Source: Pictodentalium vernedei (lineage: Eukaryota; Mollusca; Scaphopoda; Dentaliida; Dentaliidae). From it: a stretch of DNA of 64,000 bases. The stretch is from assembly GCA_031216915.1 (NCBI GenBank), contig CM062297.1, forward strand, positions 832,737,337 to 832,801,336, given 5' to 3'. Within the stretch, counting starts at the first letter, position 1. The number at the start of each line of letters is the position of its first letter. Shown here piece after piece: positions 19,496-32,700 of the stretch. The notes under the pieces were generated by a model. That model ran no database searches. It saw only the letters and a program-made list of their open reading frames with translations, and was not told the origin of the DNA. The position numbers and the translations under genes were made by a program.

Positions 19496-21138
19496 TTGCT
19501 AAGCGACCCCAAATACATACAAATAGTTAAGGACACTATTGCAGATACTGTCCTTCAGTATTCGTATAACAATAGCCGTAGGAGAAGTAGTAGTAGTGAT
19601 AATAAAATTAATAATAATAATGATGATGAAAATAATTCTAGATTCACAATAAACAATCAGTTATTTTGGGAGACTCTAAAGCTAATGATCAGAGGTAAAA
19701 CAATTTCATATTCCTCCTTCCTGAAACGAAAACTTCAATGCACCGAATTAGATATCGAAAAACAAATAAAAGTTCTTACTGAAAAACTCGAAGATGGTTG
19801 TGAAAATATATTAGAAAATATCAGCTGCCTAACTAATGAACTGCAAAATATAAGAAATAAAAAGGTGCAAGGTATGATCATCAGATCAAAGGCTAGATGG
19901 AAAGTTGCAGGCGAGAGGCCCTCAAAATACTTCTGCAACTTAGAAAAGAGACAGTACACAGACAAAATAATACCCAAATTAATAAGAGATGACGGTACAG
20001 AGTGTACAGAAATTAACGATATACTCACCGAGCAACGTAACTTTTACGAACTACTGTTCAAGTCAAAAATTAACAGTAATCACAAAACTAACCTTTTAGA
20101 AAGCTTGTTTTTTTGACTCTGAAAATCCACACATTTGCAAACTGGATACAGAAGAAAGTTTACTACTAGAAGGAAAACTATCTTTAAATGAATGTGCTAT
20201 GGCTCTAAAAGACATGGGTAAGAACAAATCACCGGGTTCCGATGGATTTACAATTGAATTTTATAAATATTTCTGGGGCGACTTGGGCAAATACGTAGTT
20301 AATTCCCTAAACCTTGGCTATGACTTAGGAAAATTATCTATCACTCAGAGGCGGGGGCTTATTACCTGTATACCAAAAGAATGGAAATCGAAAGAATATA
20401 TAAAAAATTGGCGACCGATCTCCCTCCTTAATGTTGATCAAAAAATATGCTCATCAGCAATTGCCAACGGGCTTAAAAAAGTTCTTCCTAAAGTAATTTC
20501 CGAAAGTCAGCTGGGATTGATGAAGGGAAGATTCATGGGTGAATCCACGCGATTGGTCTCTTGACTTAATTGAAAAATGCGAATCTATGAACATTCCAGG
20601 AATGTTAGTTCTAGTTGACTTCGAAAAAGCATTTGACTCACTTGAATGGTCTTTTATCAGAAAAACTCTTATGTTTTTAAATTTTGGCGAATCCTTAATT
20701 CAGTGGTTCAACACGTTCTACGGCGAGGTTTCTAGCTGCATCATGAACAATGGGCATTGTTCAGATTATTTTAATATTCAGAGGAGAGAACGTCAAGGGG
20801 ACCCATTGTCTCCTTACCTGTTTATTTTGTGTGTCGAAATACTTAGCGCATTTCTTAAATTCAATCCCAAAATAAATGGAATCAAAATTAATGACTCGGA
20901 GTATGTAATCAACCAATACGCTGACGACAGTACTCTATTCTTAGATGACGACCAAGATTCCCAAAACGAGACCTTAAATTCTCTCGACAACTTCGCTGCG
21001 ATATCCGGATTAAGCGTTAACTTTGATAAAACTCATATCGTTTGGATAGGATCTCGGCGTGGCTTTGGGATTGAACTGGAAACAGGAAAAAACATATACA
21101 GTGGAATCATAACGGAACGTTTACCATACTTGGCATAA
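19496..21138 (+). pseudogene. LINE reverse transcriptase remnant (Tx1/L1-like)
   Basis: Frames at 19496-20116, 20199-20564 and 20539-21138 together hold a pre-RT region and most RT blocks. The first catalytic Asp is in VLVDFEKAFDS, the second pair in NQYADDSTLFLDD; the -ISGLSVNFDKTHIVW block follows. So the catalytic residues survive while the frame is broken at about 20117 and 20550 and ends at 21138. Confidence 0.85.
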
Positions 21139-22606
21139 AATTTGAACTAAATTCGGCCAATTACTTCTATAAACACTTCTCAGAAAAAATAAACAAAACG
21201 CGAAAACTTTTAGCAGATTGGTCCCTCAGAAATCTTACACTAGTCGGTAAAGTTACAGTCATTAAAACGTTAGCGATCCCCATCTTAATACACTCTCTTA
21301 CTGTTCTCCCTGATCAAACTGATAAGATATTAAATGATATTCAAAGTATAATTTTAAAGTTCTATAGTCGGGCAAAAGGGACAAAATTAAGCGTGACGTA
21401 ATAATCAACTTAATCGAAAATGGCGGGCTCAAACTACCCCACGTAAAAACACTGTGTTGCTCCTTAAAAAATGATATGGATCAAAAAGTTACTAGATTCA
21501 GAAACAATGGCCCAATGGAAAACACTCCTAGACGATAATTTTGAAAAATTTGGGGGGAGCAAAATGTGGTCTTTGAATAAACATGGTACACTTAGTGTTT
21601 CAAATTATATGGACCCTTTTTGGAAAAACGTGCTTAAGGTATGGGCTCTCTTAAAAAATAGCAATCACACAACCCCGACAGAAATTCTCTCACAACCACT
21701 ATTTTATAATAATTATATAAAAATTAATAATGAACCGTTTCTTTACAGACGTTGGTGTACAAAGGGTGTTTTCTTTATAAACGATATACATAGCGCTTCA
21801 GGATCCATCTTTGACTTTCAAGAATTTAAGTTGAAATATGACCTTGATATTCCATTCACCAACTACCTCGGTATGGTAAATGCAATACCAAGGTCATGGA
21901 AAAATATAATATCTAATAGTACAAAACTTGAATCTGTGTCAGATCCCTTGGTGAATGAACTCATATTTTGCACTAAAGCAAACCGCCACTTCTATCCCAT
22001 ATTTCTTCAGAAAGTATCAAAAAACCTACACATACCCAAGAGAAATGGAACACCGCATTGGACGAAGATCTTGACCATAATGATTGGCAATACATTTACA
22101 AACAAACTTTTAGGGAAACAGACGATACTTATCTACAGAGTTTACAATATAAGATTAACCATAAAATCCTATTCACAAAATCTAGACTCTTTAAATGTGG
22201 GCTTTCGGAAACAGAGCTGTGCTCATTCTGTGGAAATACGAAAGAAACGATTGCACATCTATTTAACGATTGTTCTTTCTCAAAAACAGTTTTACTTTCA
22301 CTAGTGGAAAGGATTAACCTTAGTCCGGATCCGCAAATTCAACTAAACATTAGTAAAAGAGAAATAATTTTAGGCTCTACTTCCGAGCATGCCTATCCAA
22401 ATGTCAGGAATACCTGTCTCCTCATCTACAAAAAGTGTATTTACACCTGCAGTCGAAGCAATACCATCCCCTCTTTCTCAGATCTAGCAAGAGCTATAAA
22501 ATCCTACAAAAATATTGAAATGTATTCTCTATGCATGTACACAATCAGCAAGGCCGAGCGTATTAGGGATAAGTGGAACTACCTAACTGACGCATTCTTT
22601 GAATAA
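21139..22606 (+). pseudogene. LINE ORF2 C-terminal region with zinc-binding motif (Tx1/L1-like)
   Basis: Just after 21138 the sequence continues in another frame with NYFYKHFSEKINKTRKLLADW and NLTLVGKVTVIKTL, typical of the region after RT. Frames 21471-22304 and 22058-22606 carry on; the last contains CSFCGNTKETIAHLFNDC, a C-x2-C ... H-x4-C zinc motif near the end of ORF2. It ends at 22606 followed by the 3' UTR. Confidence 0.75.
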
Positions 22607-22705
22607 ATGGAGAACTGCTTTGTATATACATTATACTGTAAAAATCATGTTGTAATCTTATATAATGTACTATTTTTCTAGTGATGCCAATAGAAAAAAA
22701 AAGAA

Positions 22706-23499
22706 TATCAATTCACGATTTAAATTATTTTAAACATATGGACTTAACCAATGTACTCCTCGGCTCGGGGAATTTCTAGTATGGGATAAAACATTGGTTT
22801 ACTAACACGAGTAGATGCAGGGAAGATGATATGAGAAGACTCATTATTGATAGGGCCTAACTTTTGAACTGCAATAGAAAGTTGGCAAGTAACACACATT
22901 GTTGGTGGAGCGGTGAACTGTGCCGTTTACTCCCACGAGCTCGTGTTGTGTTTGGGTCCACACGTAACCTATAACTTCGAAGATAATTATATTACAATAC
23001 ATATTATAATAAATTCAAACAATTTAATTAATATTAATATTTAATACGCTTAATACACAACTACTTCGGGTTAATAGTTTTGTAGCCGAGGATGTTATGC
23101 AACTGCAGACAAACCTCCGGTTTTATTGGTAACTATTACTGACCAACCGAGATGGAGGTATCAATAGATTTGAACAGCCCGTAGCGTGCGATGATTGACA
23201 GCTAGCACGTTGTTCAGATTAAAACCGAAGGCGAGGTTGATAACTGACTCACATGCGGTATTTTGTCGGTGGACGGGAGGTATCCGAAGGATTTCACTTG
23301 AACATCCGGTCCATAGTTCTGTCTGACATTTCAAGTTGGTTACTAACCCCGAAACTACAGCAAAAAGGGGGCGTAATGCTGGAATAAGTGCATGAATAAA
23401 GAGTATGAACCAGTCAGCTTGGAATGTTTTCATGCAGTCTGGAGTATGACAGTATGTCTGCTAAGTTATCCATTTTGCTAGACCGTCTGACAGTTGATC
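22706..23499. other. Noncoding stretch
   Basis: No gene, RNA or repeat recognised. Confidence 0.4.
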
Positions 23500-23690
23500 G
23501 GTAGGTCCCTCCGGGTACACCGGCTTCCTCCACCGTAAAAGTGTCTGACACGAGGTGACCCGACCTATCGAATTTATTTATTTATTTATTGGGTTTTAAC
23601 TACACGTTAAACCCCAACAAATAAATAAATAAATAAATAAATAATTAAATATATAAATAAATAAATAAATAAATTCTAGACCACCTGATA
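23500..23690 (+). repeat. SINE 3' end remnant with (AAAT)n tails facing each other
   Basis: CCGGCTTCCTCCACCGTAAAA at about 23520 matches the 3' half of the tRNA-derived SINEs in this window. It is followed by (TTTA)n, GGGTTTTAACTACACGTTAA, then (AAAT)n, so two opposed tails meet here. Probably two old SINE insertions, tail to tail. Confidence 0.55.
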
Positions 23691-24024
23691 CTGTTCCGTC
23701 GAACACTCAAGATATGAATGATATGAGGGCTCTGTATTTGACTGTTTCGACATCCTTACAACTTGGCCAGAATCTGCCTATGGATAACCAAATCTTCCTT
23801 TCTGCCAACTCATGACCCTTGTTTAACGTTGAACGGACTATTCCAACCATAAGGCCAGAATAGGTCGTGAGTATTTGGAAACAGGTCACGGGATTGTGGC
23901 ACCTCTGGATCACAGAGCGGGAGTGGAAGTGTTCGATTGCGTGAATCTTCTAAAGGAACAGAGACTTTTAGCGTCGCGCACCATAAACCCTAATAACCTT
24001 TTTCAACGTTCTTGCCTAATTTAA

Positions 24025-24269
24025 CCCTTTACCCAACGTAACGGCCAAAACCGGCCAGCACAATTCTCAAAAATCGCCCATTAATTTTCATTATTTTTTT
24101 TCATTTTTTGTCTCAAAAACATAGGTTATAACCTCTCGCTGGAACGAGCTCGACGAGCTCGTTCCAACGAGGGGTCATAACCTATATTTTTGAGACAAAA
24201 AATAAAAACAATTAGTTATTCAAGAATTTTGTTTGCAAGTGTCGTCTGCTTTTCATGTTAGGTAAAGTG
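24025..24269 (+). mobile_element. Palindromic TTAA MITE, copy 3
   Basis: 245 bp between TTAA at 24021-24024 and 24270-24273, beginning CCCTTTACCCAACGTAACGG. The central palindrome is longer than in copy 1 (GAGCTCGACGAGCTC), so copy 1 seems to have lost part of its loop. Confidence 0.85.
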
Positions 24270-24273
24270 TTAA

Positions 24274-26982
24274 AGAGTGAATGTGGATAAAATATGAAAA
24301 AGCGTTGAAAGACTTTCGATAGGACCCGTTGTTTTCGAGAACGGCCCATACCAACGGCCTTGCATACGAAAATGCAGCATCTCACACAAATGCGATGACG
24401 TCGCACCTTGATGCAAATGATAACCTTTCGCACGTTACAATACATTTTATTAGTTGAGAAACGTAAATTTCTGGACGCATTTTTATAATTTCAGCCGGCT
24501 GAAGCAAAACGGCTTAAATATTTAACCTGATATAAAAACAAAATGCAATTCATAAATTATTAACGGCACGCAAACAGGGATGTAAATATAGGGAGTGTAG
24601 GGGTGTGTCATCTTCGACCCTCATCAATATTTTTCGAGTCAGGACATTTTCATATAGATTGAACTTTTTGATATGGTTTCATTCTTGCTGGTAACCATGT
24701 ACTTTCTTACAGGACTAGATCTGCTGCGTGTTACAAACGCGGTCAGTCTCATGAAAATGGATGTATTTGGCAAATTGAGGATGTTGAGATCCCAGCAGGA
24801 CCATCGTCAACCCGGTACGTGCTAGTTGAATAGGCCGTTGGGAAGCCCAAGTATCACGACTGCTAAGGTACGAGGAGAGTGGATTGTAATTAAATCACCA
24901 GAGGAGTGAAGTTATCACCCAAAGTATCACTTTCAAATTCTGTACATATGGATAAAAAACACTCAGTGTTTCAGCCAATGGACCTCCGGGTACAACTAGA
25001 AGGTCCATTGGTTGGAACTTTGCTTGTACTTATTATTCTTTGTAACAAATTTGTAATTATTGTATGCGTGGGTGGAATCTCCATTCTACGGGTGATTTAA
25101 TGACAACACACTCTCCATGTATTGTACATGTATCTATCCACAAACAAATGTCCTGAGTTTTCTTTACTATAATCCCCATTGAGAAATACATGTGCCCCAA
25201 CGTCTTTGAAAGCATGTCTTGATGATGTAGTTCGAATATTTCGTCAGTCGGGAGTTGAGTCATGACATGCAATCGGGACAAATTGGGCTTACACTCACCC
25301 CCACCAATCGGCCATCTTCGCGACGCTATCTGCACGCAAATCAGTCTATTTCACAAAAACACGTACGGGTTAAATTTCTCAGAGATCCCTGAATTTTCTC
25401 CAACATATAACAAGTCACTTTGATGATCAGTGAAATGCAACGGATGGATATTTGAATATGGAAGCAACGTGAATGACACCTAGCCTACTTTGTGGATAGA
25501 AACTTTTTTTAAATTATTATGAGAAATGAACTCCACTTTTGTTCTTCAAATTGAAAACATCCCTGAGACATCAGGTTTTGGCAAGAAAACACAGCCTATT
25601 CCATACTGCTGATTCAACTGGCGTATAAACGCAGCACCGGATATTCTAAAGAGTTAAAACCAAGTAAGATTCAATGGGAAATATACTACTGGTACTTTGT
25701 AACTGGGCTTGAAAATTATAGAAACTCATAGGAGATGCGACTATTTGACTGTGACTAAATGACCATCTGGGAAAATAATTTCGACCAAAATGTTTCAAAG
25801 CATATTCTCAACAAACATCTCTATAAAGATACGAAAATTAAACGTCTTTACACCCTATAACAAATTTAATATCCATTTCATACATGTGACGAGTACGTTA
25901 ACAAGAGTCGGTCACCAATCTCTGTCGGCTATTTCTTAATGATTGGCTAAACAGACTTTTTTTTACAAACAGTTAACAAACTTACATACATACAATGCCT
26001 TAGCAACACAATTAAATTGAATTGAATAAAATGCTTGTTCGAACAAAATTAACTTTAACTAGATTTTTTTTTAATCGTAAGCCAATTTCTAGAAGGCATC
26101 CAACGAAAGACGAACAACGCTGCGAGGGCGGCCCAACGCTGTGTTCGGAGGGAAATGAAGTTTAGGCGATCAAGTCTGTTGTCTATTATATGTTTAAAAA
26201 AGTGGCTGAAAACAGAATGCAAATACAAAAACGTAAGATTGATGCCCCCTACGTTGTTTTCGTTATATCCCCGGTATCTGACATCTAATTTCTAAAATGC
26301 TTTCAACTCGGCTTTTGGGACCACGAATACGATTATGTGCCATGATTTCAAGTTGTCGAAATGAAATCTAATTTTGACGTTTTCGAGCCCTCGGTGTATA
26401 TGCCACCTTCTAATTATTAATTGAGATCTGTGTAATATATTATAGTGGTACGTGTTACCCGATATAGAGGTATGGCTGTTAATAAACGGAAGGGAGTCGC
26501 GTATTTCGCATTTGACGTCACAACGACCTCTGTGTTACGCCTAGGACCTTATAAACGTGATTATTAATGTACGTGTATGCAAACTATTATAGTGGTAAAT
26601 GTTACCAGATATTGCTGTGGGGTTGTCACCAAATAGTGAAGGGTGGGGGGGGGGGGGACATAAAATGACGTAAACACGTCAAAATAACTAAATATAAAAA
26701 AAATCAAAAACAGGACTATTTTATTTTACTATATTTTTGGGGTTTTTTTTTTTTTTTTTAGCTCTACGACATTCTAAAATTTCATGAAAATCGAACGAAC
26801 ATTATTTTCCGACGCCGTTGGCGTCCGACCGTCTCCACAAGGACAGCCCAGACGAATATTTCAACGGCTAAAAGCTGATTGCATTTCAGATATATAGTTT
26901 TTATCTACCATTTTCGTAAAAACGCAACCGTAAACCGCAGTATCATTGGCGATAAAAATTCGGCGATAAATAGAGAATATTT
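24274..26982. other. Long noncoding stretch
   Basis: No gene recognised. Seen: a MITE fragment at 24934-25020 (listed separately), a 14-G run at about 26647-26660, and a loose repeat of ATTATAGTGGTA..TGTTACC at 26441 and 26584. Confidence 0.4.
24934..25020 (+). repeat. Fragment related to the TA-site MITE
   Basis: AAATTCTGTACATATGG and CAGCCAATGGACCTCCGGGT are shared with the complete copies at 29369 and 36002. Ends are absent. It includes a small palindrome, CCAATGGACCT...AGGTCCATTGG. Confidence 0.6.
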
Positions 26983-27121
26983 AGTGTTTTGAGTGGATAC
27001 CGAAAATTATCTCATGGGTGACAGAGACAAATGGTTATTTTTCGCGAGCGCCCGCGCAAGCGAAAATAACCATTTATCTCGGTCGCGATTGACATAATTT
27101 TTGGTATCAACTCAAAACACT
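26983..27121. repeat. Inverted repeat, 139 bp
   Basis: AGTGTTTTGAGT at the left is inverted as ACTCAAAACACT at the right, with inner complementary arms around ATGGTTATTTTTCGC / GCGAAAATAACCAT. It shares the ATACCGAAAA..TATCTC arm wording with the hairpin at 58769-58926, so both may belong to one foldback family. Confidence 0.75.
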
Positions 27122-27291
27122 TGATTTTCTTTTTATTATACGCTTTTTATAGGTATCTGATAAATCCACTCATTTCAACCTTGAATTGATGCATGAAAGT
27201 AACCAGCGCATTAAATCATTGATACGCGAAAGTGATTTGATTGATACTCGGAACAGATAGCGTCTTGCAATCGGGTACAGCTGGCTGATTT

Positions 27292-27408
27292 CTAGTCCAA
27301 ACATGGCATGATAGTCCGTAATATAGGTTTTTGGTTTGGTACGTCGTTTGAAAGGACGTACCAAACCAAAAACTTGTATTACGGACTTTCAGGCCATGTT
27401 TGGACTAG
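27292..27408. repeat. Hairpin, 117 bp
   Basis: CTAGTCCAAACATGGC at the left and GCCATGTTTGGACTAG at the right, with a long inner stem GGTTTTTGGTTTGGTACGTC. An outer inverted pair (CCTTGAATTGATGCA at 27179, TGCATCAATTCAAGG at 27419) surrounds it, so it is a nested palindrome. Confidence 0.8.
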
Positions 27409-28273
27409 CGGGTTTCGTGCATCAATTCAAGGTGAATGCGTGTTGAATTATTGCTGGAAATGATCGGTATCCACTCCAAAATACTAGATTTATACGTTTT
27501 TATAACAAACTGATCATTTCCAGTGATAATTTGACTCGTATTCACCTTAAAGTTGTGCTTTGAAAGCAGTCATTTTGAGTGATACCGTGAAAGTGAAAAT
27601 TTCTATATCTTCATAGTGGGGGATACGATTTCTATCTTTCCACAATTTCTTCGATAATCTATCGTTTAGCGTATAATAAAAGATCTTGTATGACGTTCCG
27701 AGAAACGAACGAAAAAATATATAATGATGCAATGAATGATGCATCTAGTTTGTCTCAACATATTCCATGTTGCAGGGAATTGCACGAGCCAGTACATAAA
27801 CAATCCACCATGCAAAACACTTAAAACAAAAAAAGATGGAGGTGAATCACAAAAATTTAAAGTTATACCGAGAAAATTCTGAAACGTAACGTCAATCTTA
27901 TTGTGGTTTGAACGCTTCTAAAAAATATGAATGAAGTGACGTCATATACATAAAGCGATTCTTGTAAACAACGAAAATATAATTCTCTAGTTGTTTTGTC
28001 AAATCGTCCACCTATCCATTTGGTAACCACATGAATTGAATTGAATTTGGTTTGAAATACCGTTGCCCATCAGAAAAAGCAAACTTGGGCGGAGTTTGAT
28101 TATTTGTCATCACCATGCACAATTATTTCATTCAAGTTGGAGGAACTTCCTCGAGAACTGAAAATGGAACCCATTATATTGATCAGTTTAGAGTGGATTT
28201 TTGTCTGTTAACGGCTATTTTTGAGAAGTCGTGTTTATGGGTTTTGTCTACAGAAGGGTAGATAAACGTGTTG

Positions 28274-28380
28274 CGTGCTCATTGTGCCTCGACTCGTTTT
28301 GGGGGATGTATAGCAACGAGTCGCATCCCCAAAAACGAGTCTTGTCGCGATAAAAGGTTCAGTGCAGGCACAATGTGCAC
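28274..28380. repeat. Imperfect hairpin, ~107 bp
   Basis: CATTGTGCCT at the left pairs with AGGCACAATG at the right; an inner pair ACTCGTTTTGGGGGATG / CATCCCCAAAAACGAGT gives a strong stem. Confidence 0.65.
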
Positions 28381-28611
28381 ATAACACATATTTATTGGAG
28401 AGCATATTTCCAGAATTTTGAGGAGAATTCAGTAACATGGTGGAAATGAAAGGTTCATGAAAAAGATGTCGTTATTTTGGGTGAGTGCTGCAATTTGAAA
28501 TTGTAATAACCACATTTGATAGCGACATCATCAGCATTATAATATACGACATGTAATAGCTGCAGGTATTATTAATAGAGAGCTATGTGTGTTCGAAAAT
28601 CAGCATTTTAA

Positions 28612-28821
28612 CCCTTTAACATGAAAAGCAGACGACACTTGCTAACAAAATATTTGAATAACTAATTAATTTAATTTTTTGTCTCAAAAAACGAGCTCGT
28701 TCCAATGAGGGGTCACAGCCTATGTTTTTGAGACAAAAATGAAAAAATAATGAAAATCAATTGACGATTTCTGAGAATAGCGCTGGTCGGGGTTTTTTTT
28801 GCCGTTACGTTGGGTAAAGGG
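28612..28821 (-). mobile_element. Palindromic TTAA MITE, copy 4 (opposite orientation)
   Basis: Flanked by TTAA at 28608-28611 and 28822-28825. Begins CCCTTTAACATGAAAAGCAG and ends GTTACGTTGGGTAAAGGG, so it is inverted relative to copies 1-3. About 30 bases of the central palindrome are missing on one side. Confidence 0.85.
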
Positions 28822-29368
28822 TTAATGAAAATTATCCATTAAAGTGACGTTAAAACCTAAAAACGGCGATAAATCGAAAAACTGAAAAACAGGAATCTTT
28901 AGCTCTACAATATACTAATTTTTTTTTAAACATTGACCGACATTTAATTTCTGGTGACTTCGACGTCAATAACGTGATCCTGCAAAATCGGCCAAAACCG
29001 TTGCGAATTTCCCAGGTCAGTACCACATTCTAGACACAGTTTTCGTTGGAGAAAACATTTCCAAAATTTCGAGAACGAAAGTTTCATACGCGAGTTGAAA
29101 TTGAAAGTTTACGAAAACGCCTAAATTGGGAGCTGTTTTGGTTGAATCAAAAATCGAAAGCAGCCATGAGAACTTTAAATAAGTGTGTGTCTATTATAAG
29201 TGTGTGTAATTTTATCGAAATCGGAGAAGGGTAAGAACCCTAAATCTTGCCTTAGCAAAAAAAGGCTGACGATCACTATAAGTCATAAAAACTTCTCTGG
29301 ATGACTTAATTTGTATCAATATTTGCATTATCATTTGTATTACTTTATGAGACAGCTAATTACCCATA
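28822..29368. other. Noncoding stretch
   Basis: No gene or repeat recognised between the two MITEs. Confidence 0.4.
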
Positions 29369-29681
29369 CAGTTAAAACTAGAAGTCATGTCATGGAATGC
29401 GCACAAATAACACGTTGATCTGCGTGTTAATCTACGCGTTATGACCATAGTAAGGCTATCAAATTCTGTACATATGGCCTGAGCACAAGCAATGTTTCAG
29501 ATAATGGAGCTCCTGGTAATCTGGAGGTCCATTGGCCGAAACACTGCCTGTGTTTGATATGAGTAACCAGGAGAACCTGCTGTACTTTGGATGCCATTCG
29601 ATATGACAATTGTGCGCAATTCCTACACGCAATTAAGCCTAGATAAGCGCACAGCGCGTGACAGGACTTCTAGTTTTAACT
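29369..29681 (+). mobile_element. TA-site MITE (Tc1/mariner type), copy 1
   Basis: Starts CAGTTAAAACTAGAAGTC after TA and ends GACAGGACTTCTAGTTTTAA; about 80% alike to the copy at 36002-36305. The right end is slightly worn and directly touches the 3' tail of the LINE at 29682. No coding capacity. Confidence 0.75.
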
Positions 29682-29740
29682 AATAATAATAACTCTTTGG
29701 CCAGCCGCTGATTTGTCGCGGTCCTCATAAGAGAAGGCCA

Positions 29741-32700
29741 TCATTCCCCCTGCACCCCACCCCCTCTTCCCCTCCTCTCCTCCCAGCATTCAGATATAAA
29801 CTGCTTAATAGTGTCCCTCACTTCCTCTTTTTCAATTTCTTCAATAAGCATTCCTACCCTCTCCCTCGTGTCCGCCTTCAGCCATCTATCCTTTGTTTCT
29901 TCACCCCACTTCTGCATTATTCTTCCAGTAAATTTTATTCTATGAGGTATATACTGTGGGCATTCCAAGAGAAAATGTTCCAGGGTCTCCACTACTCCAG
30001 AGTGGCACATTTGGCATCCCTTTTCCCCATCTCTCCAAATTTTTCCCCGAAGCTCCAGTGATCTTGATCTCAGTTTGAACAGCAGTGACCCTCCAAAGGT
30101 GCCATCTAGGTACTTCTCAAAAGCTGGCTTTTCTTTATATTGTAACCCCTGCAGTGATCTTTTCACGCTAACCTCTGCTCGCCAGTTTCGATTGCAATCT
30201 TCCATGACTCTCTCTTTGACAAACCTTTTGCCTTCTTTCATTCCTACTTCTATGTTTGTGACCTCTATAGAGTAATTGTCCATTAGTTCCCTCACATGTT
30301 TTGACCACCCCGTTTCTATATTAGAATTCCAAATGGTATCGAGCATCAATTTGCACCACCGGTTGTCAGGCAGGTTTCTCAAGTAGTTAAAGTAACACAG
30401 TTTTCCCAAATCTACCCTGTCCTTGATTTTCATCCACCCAAGCTCCCCCCTTACTGCTTCCAAAGCTGCAGCATTACTCGACCCTGTTATCCATCTGCCG
30501 GCATCATTCTGAGTACTTTCCAACTTTTTAATAACGGTTTGGTTTAATGGAATCACGTCCGTGCCATACGTTATACTTGGTAAACCCACCCTCTCCCACA
30601 GTGTTTTCCCCACAAAGACCTTGTTGAAACTATTTTTCCCTAAAAGTTTTAGTTGGTTCAGAATTCTTTTCCCTTTCAGAATCAGTTTGGCTGAGTAATT
30701 TCTGTACACCCCTCTTCCCGTTATATTTATGCTTACCCCTAGATACTCATACTCTCCCTTTTCTCCTACAGTGATTTGTTTGCTTTCCCCTTCGGGGATT
30801 GAGAACTCCCCCACTCTCCATCTCTTCGTCATATCTACCTTGCGTCCAACGGGTATTACCTTGCTTTTATTTTCATTTAGTTCGAGCCGCCAAGTGTTCC
30901 CATAACTACCAACAATTTCCAGCAATTTCTCTAGCCCCTGTTCAGTTCTAGACATTAACACCATGTCGACCGCAAAGAATAAGCCTGGTATCTTTATGTC
31001 TCCAACATTTACCCCCTCCGCACTCTGAATTAGTTCGCCCCCTAAATCTTTAACATACAATGCAAACAAAATCGGTGAAAAGATACACCCCTGCTTGAGG
31101 CCTACATCCATAGGGACTCGTTTTGTAGTGATACTCCCTAGACTGAGTTGGCTTTGCACATCTGTATACAGTGCTTTCATGATTCCCACAAAGTCACCCC
31201 CCAGTCCGATGCCCTCGAGCTTTAGCCACATACCTTCCCTCCACACTCGGTCGTACGCTTTTTTCACATCTAGAAATGCCAGAAACATCTTTTTCTTTTC
31301 AGCCTTTGTTGATTCTATCAGTTGGGTGAGTGTAAATAGGTGATCAGTGACTCTTCGTCCTTTCCTGAAACCATTTTGAATTTCTCCTAGAAAACCTTTC
31401 TCTTCAATAACTTCCTCTAGTCTACTGTATATGACCTTACAGAATACTTTTCCGATGTTACTACTAACTGATATCCCCCTATAGTTATCTAGAACTTCCT
31501 TATCCCCCTTTTTGTGTATGAACGACACCTTACTTTCCCTCCACTCTCTGGGGACCTCTTGCTTTCGCAGAGCCAGGTTGAAAAGGTTTGTCAGGACTTC
31601 AATAAGTGCCTCCCCTCCATTTTTGAGGAATTCGTTCGGAATTTCATCAGTCCCTCCCGCTTTACCATTTTTTAGTTTCGAGACCACGTTCCGCACTTCT
31701 TCTGTCGTTATTTCGCTACATACACGATTGGATAGGTTCTCCTCCACCAGTGTATTTCTTTTTGGTGGGGACCCACTGCCCCATCGCCTATCGTTTATCT
31801 TTTCCCAGTGCTTGACTAACTCTGAAGCGATACGGCCTTTATCTTCTGTACTTTCCCCATCCACTTCGATACTCTGCACACTACTTTTCCCCCGTTTATT
31901 TACCCAGTTCCAAAATACGTTTGAGCTCGAACCCCCCGTTTTCTTTATTGTTCTGGCAAGGCTGCAATTGCGCTCCTTCCTATTATTATTCTTTATCTCA
32001 TTCACCTTTTTCCGTGCCAGTTCATATTCTCCTTTCATTAGTCTCGTGTCATTGTTATCCACCCCTTTAAGCTTCCTACTTCTTCTGTAAGCAGCGCATT
32101 TTACCTTCCTTTCTTTTCTAGCCTTTTTCAGTTCCTCGTTAACCCTGTATCCAAGCTCTCTCGTTGGGACCCTCACCCTTCCTATACAATCCTTCCCTGC
32201 CTCTGTTAGGCTATTTACTATGCCATCTGAAATACTCTGGACATTTGCATCCCTAGGTATACATTCAAGACTTGGTTTTAGTTTTTCCCGAAACTGCTTC
32301 CAGTCGGCTCCTTGTTTTAGTCCCCAAACTTCCTTGAAGGTATTTCTGTTTCTATTCGTCTTTTTGCCCATAATCTTAACTGTTATCAGGTTGTGATCAC
32401 TACCCAAGTCATTTTTTCCCTCGTCATCTATTTCTACATCTATAACCTCCCTCCATACGCTAATGTCAGTGAGTATATAATCAATTATTGTTTTCTTATC
32501 GTTCCTCTCCCAGGTCCATTTACCCTTACATTTCGCATCCCTGTTCAAGATCTTTAAACCAAGCTCTTTTGATAGGTCCAACATCTTCCTCCCATTCGTG
32601 TTAATTTTCCTATCACCTCCCTGTATGCCCTCCTCCTTATCCCCGATGTGCCCATTGAAGTCCCCCATTAGGACAATACTGAACCCTCTGCTTTCAAGCT

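Larger units (their letters stand above)
18787..22705 (+). mobile_element. Decayed Tx1/L1-group LINE (ORF2 only)
   Basis: A plus-strand non-LTR element running from an endonuclease start through RT and a C-terminal CCHC motif to a 3' UTR ending in an A-rich tail (AGAAAAAAAAAGAA at ~22700). The RT wording (NKSPGSDGFTIEFYKYFW, NWRPISLLNVD, QGDPLSPYLFILCVEI) is that of the L1/Tx1 group. At least five frame breaks or stops make it non-functional. No ORF1 was found upstream. Confidence 0.85.
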
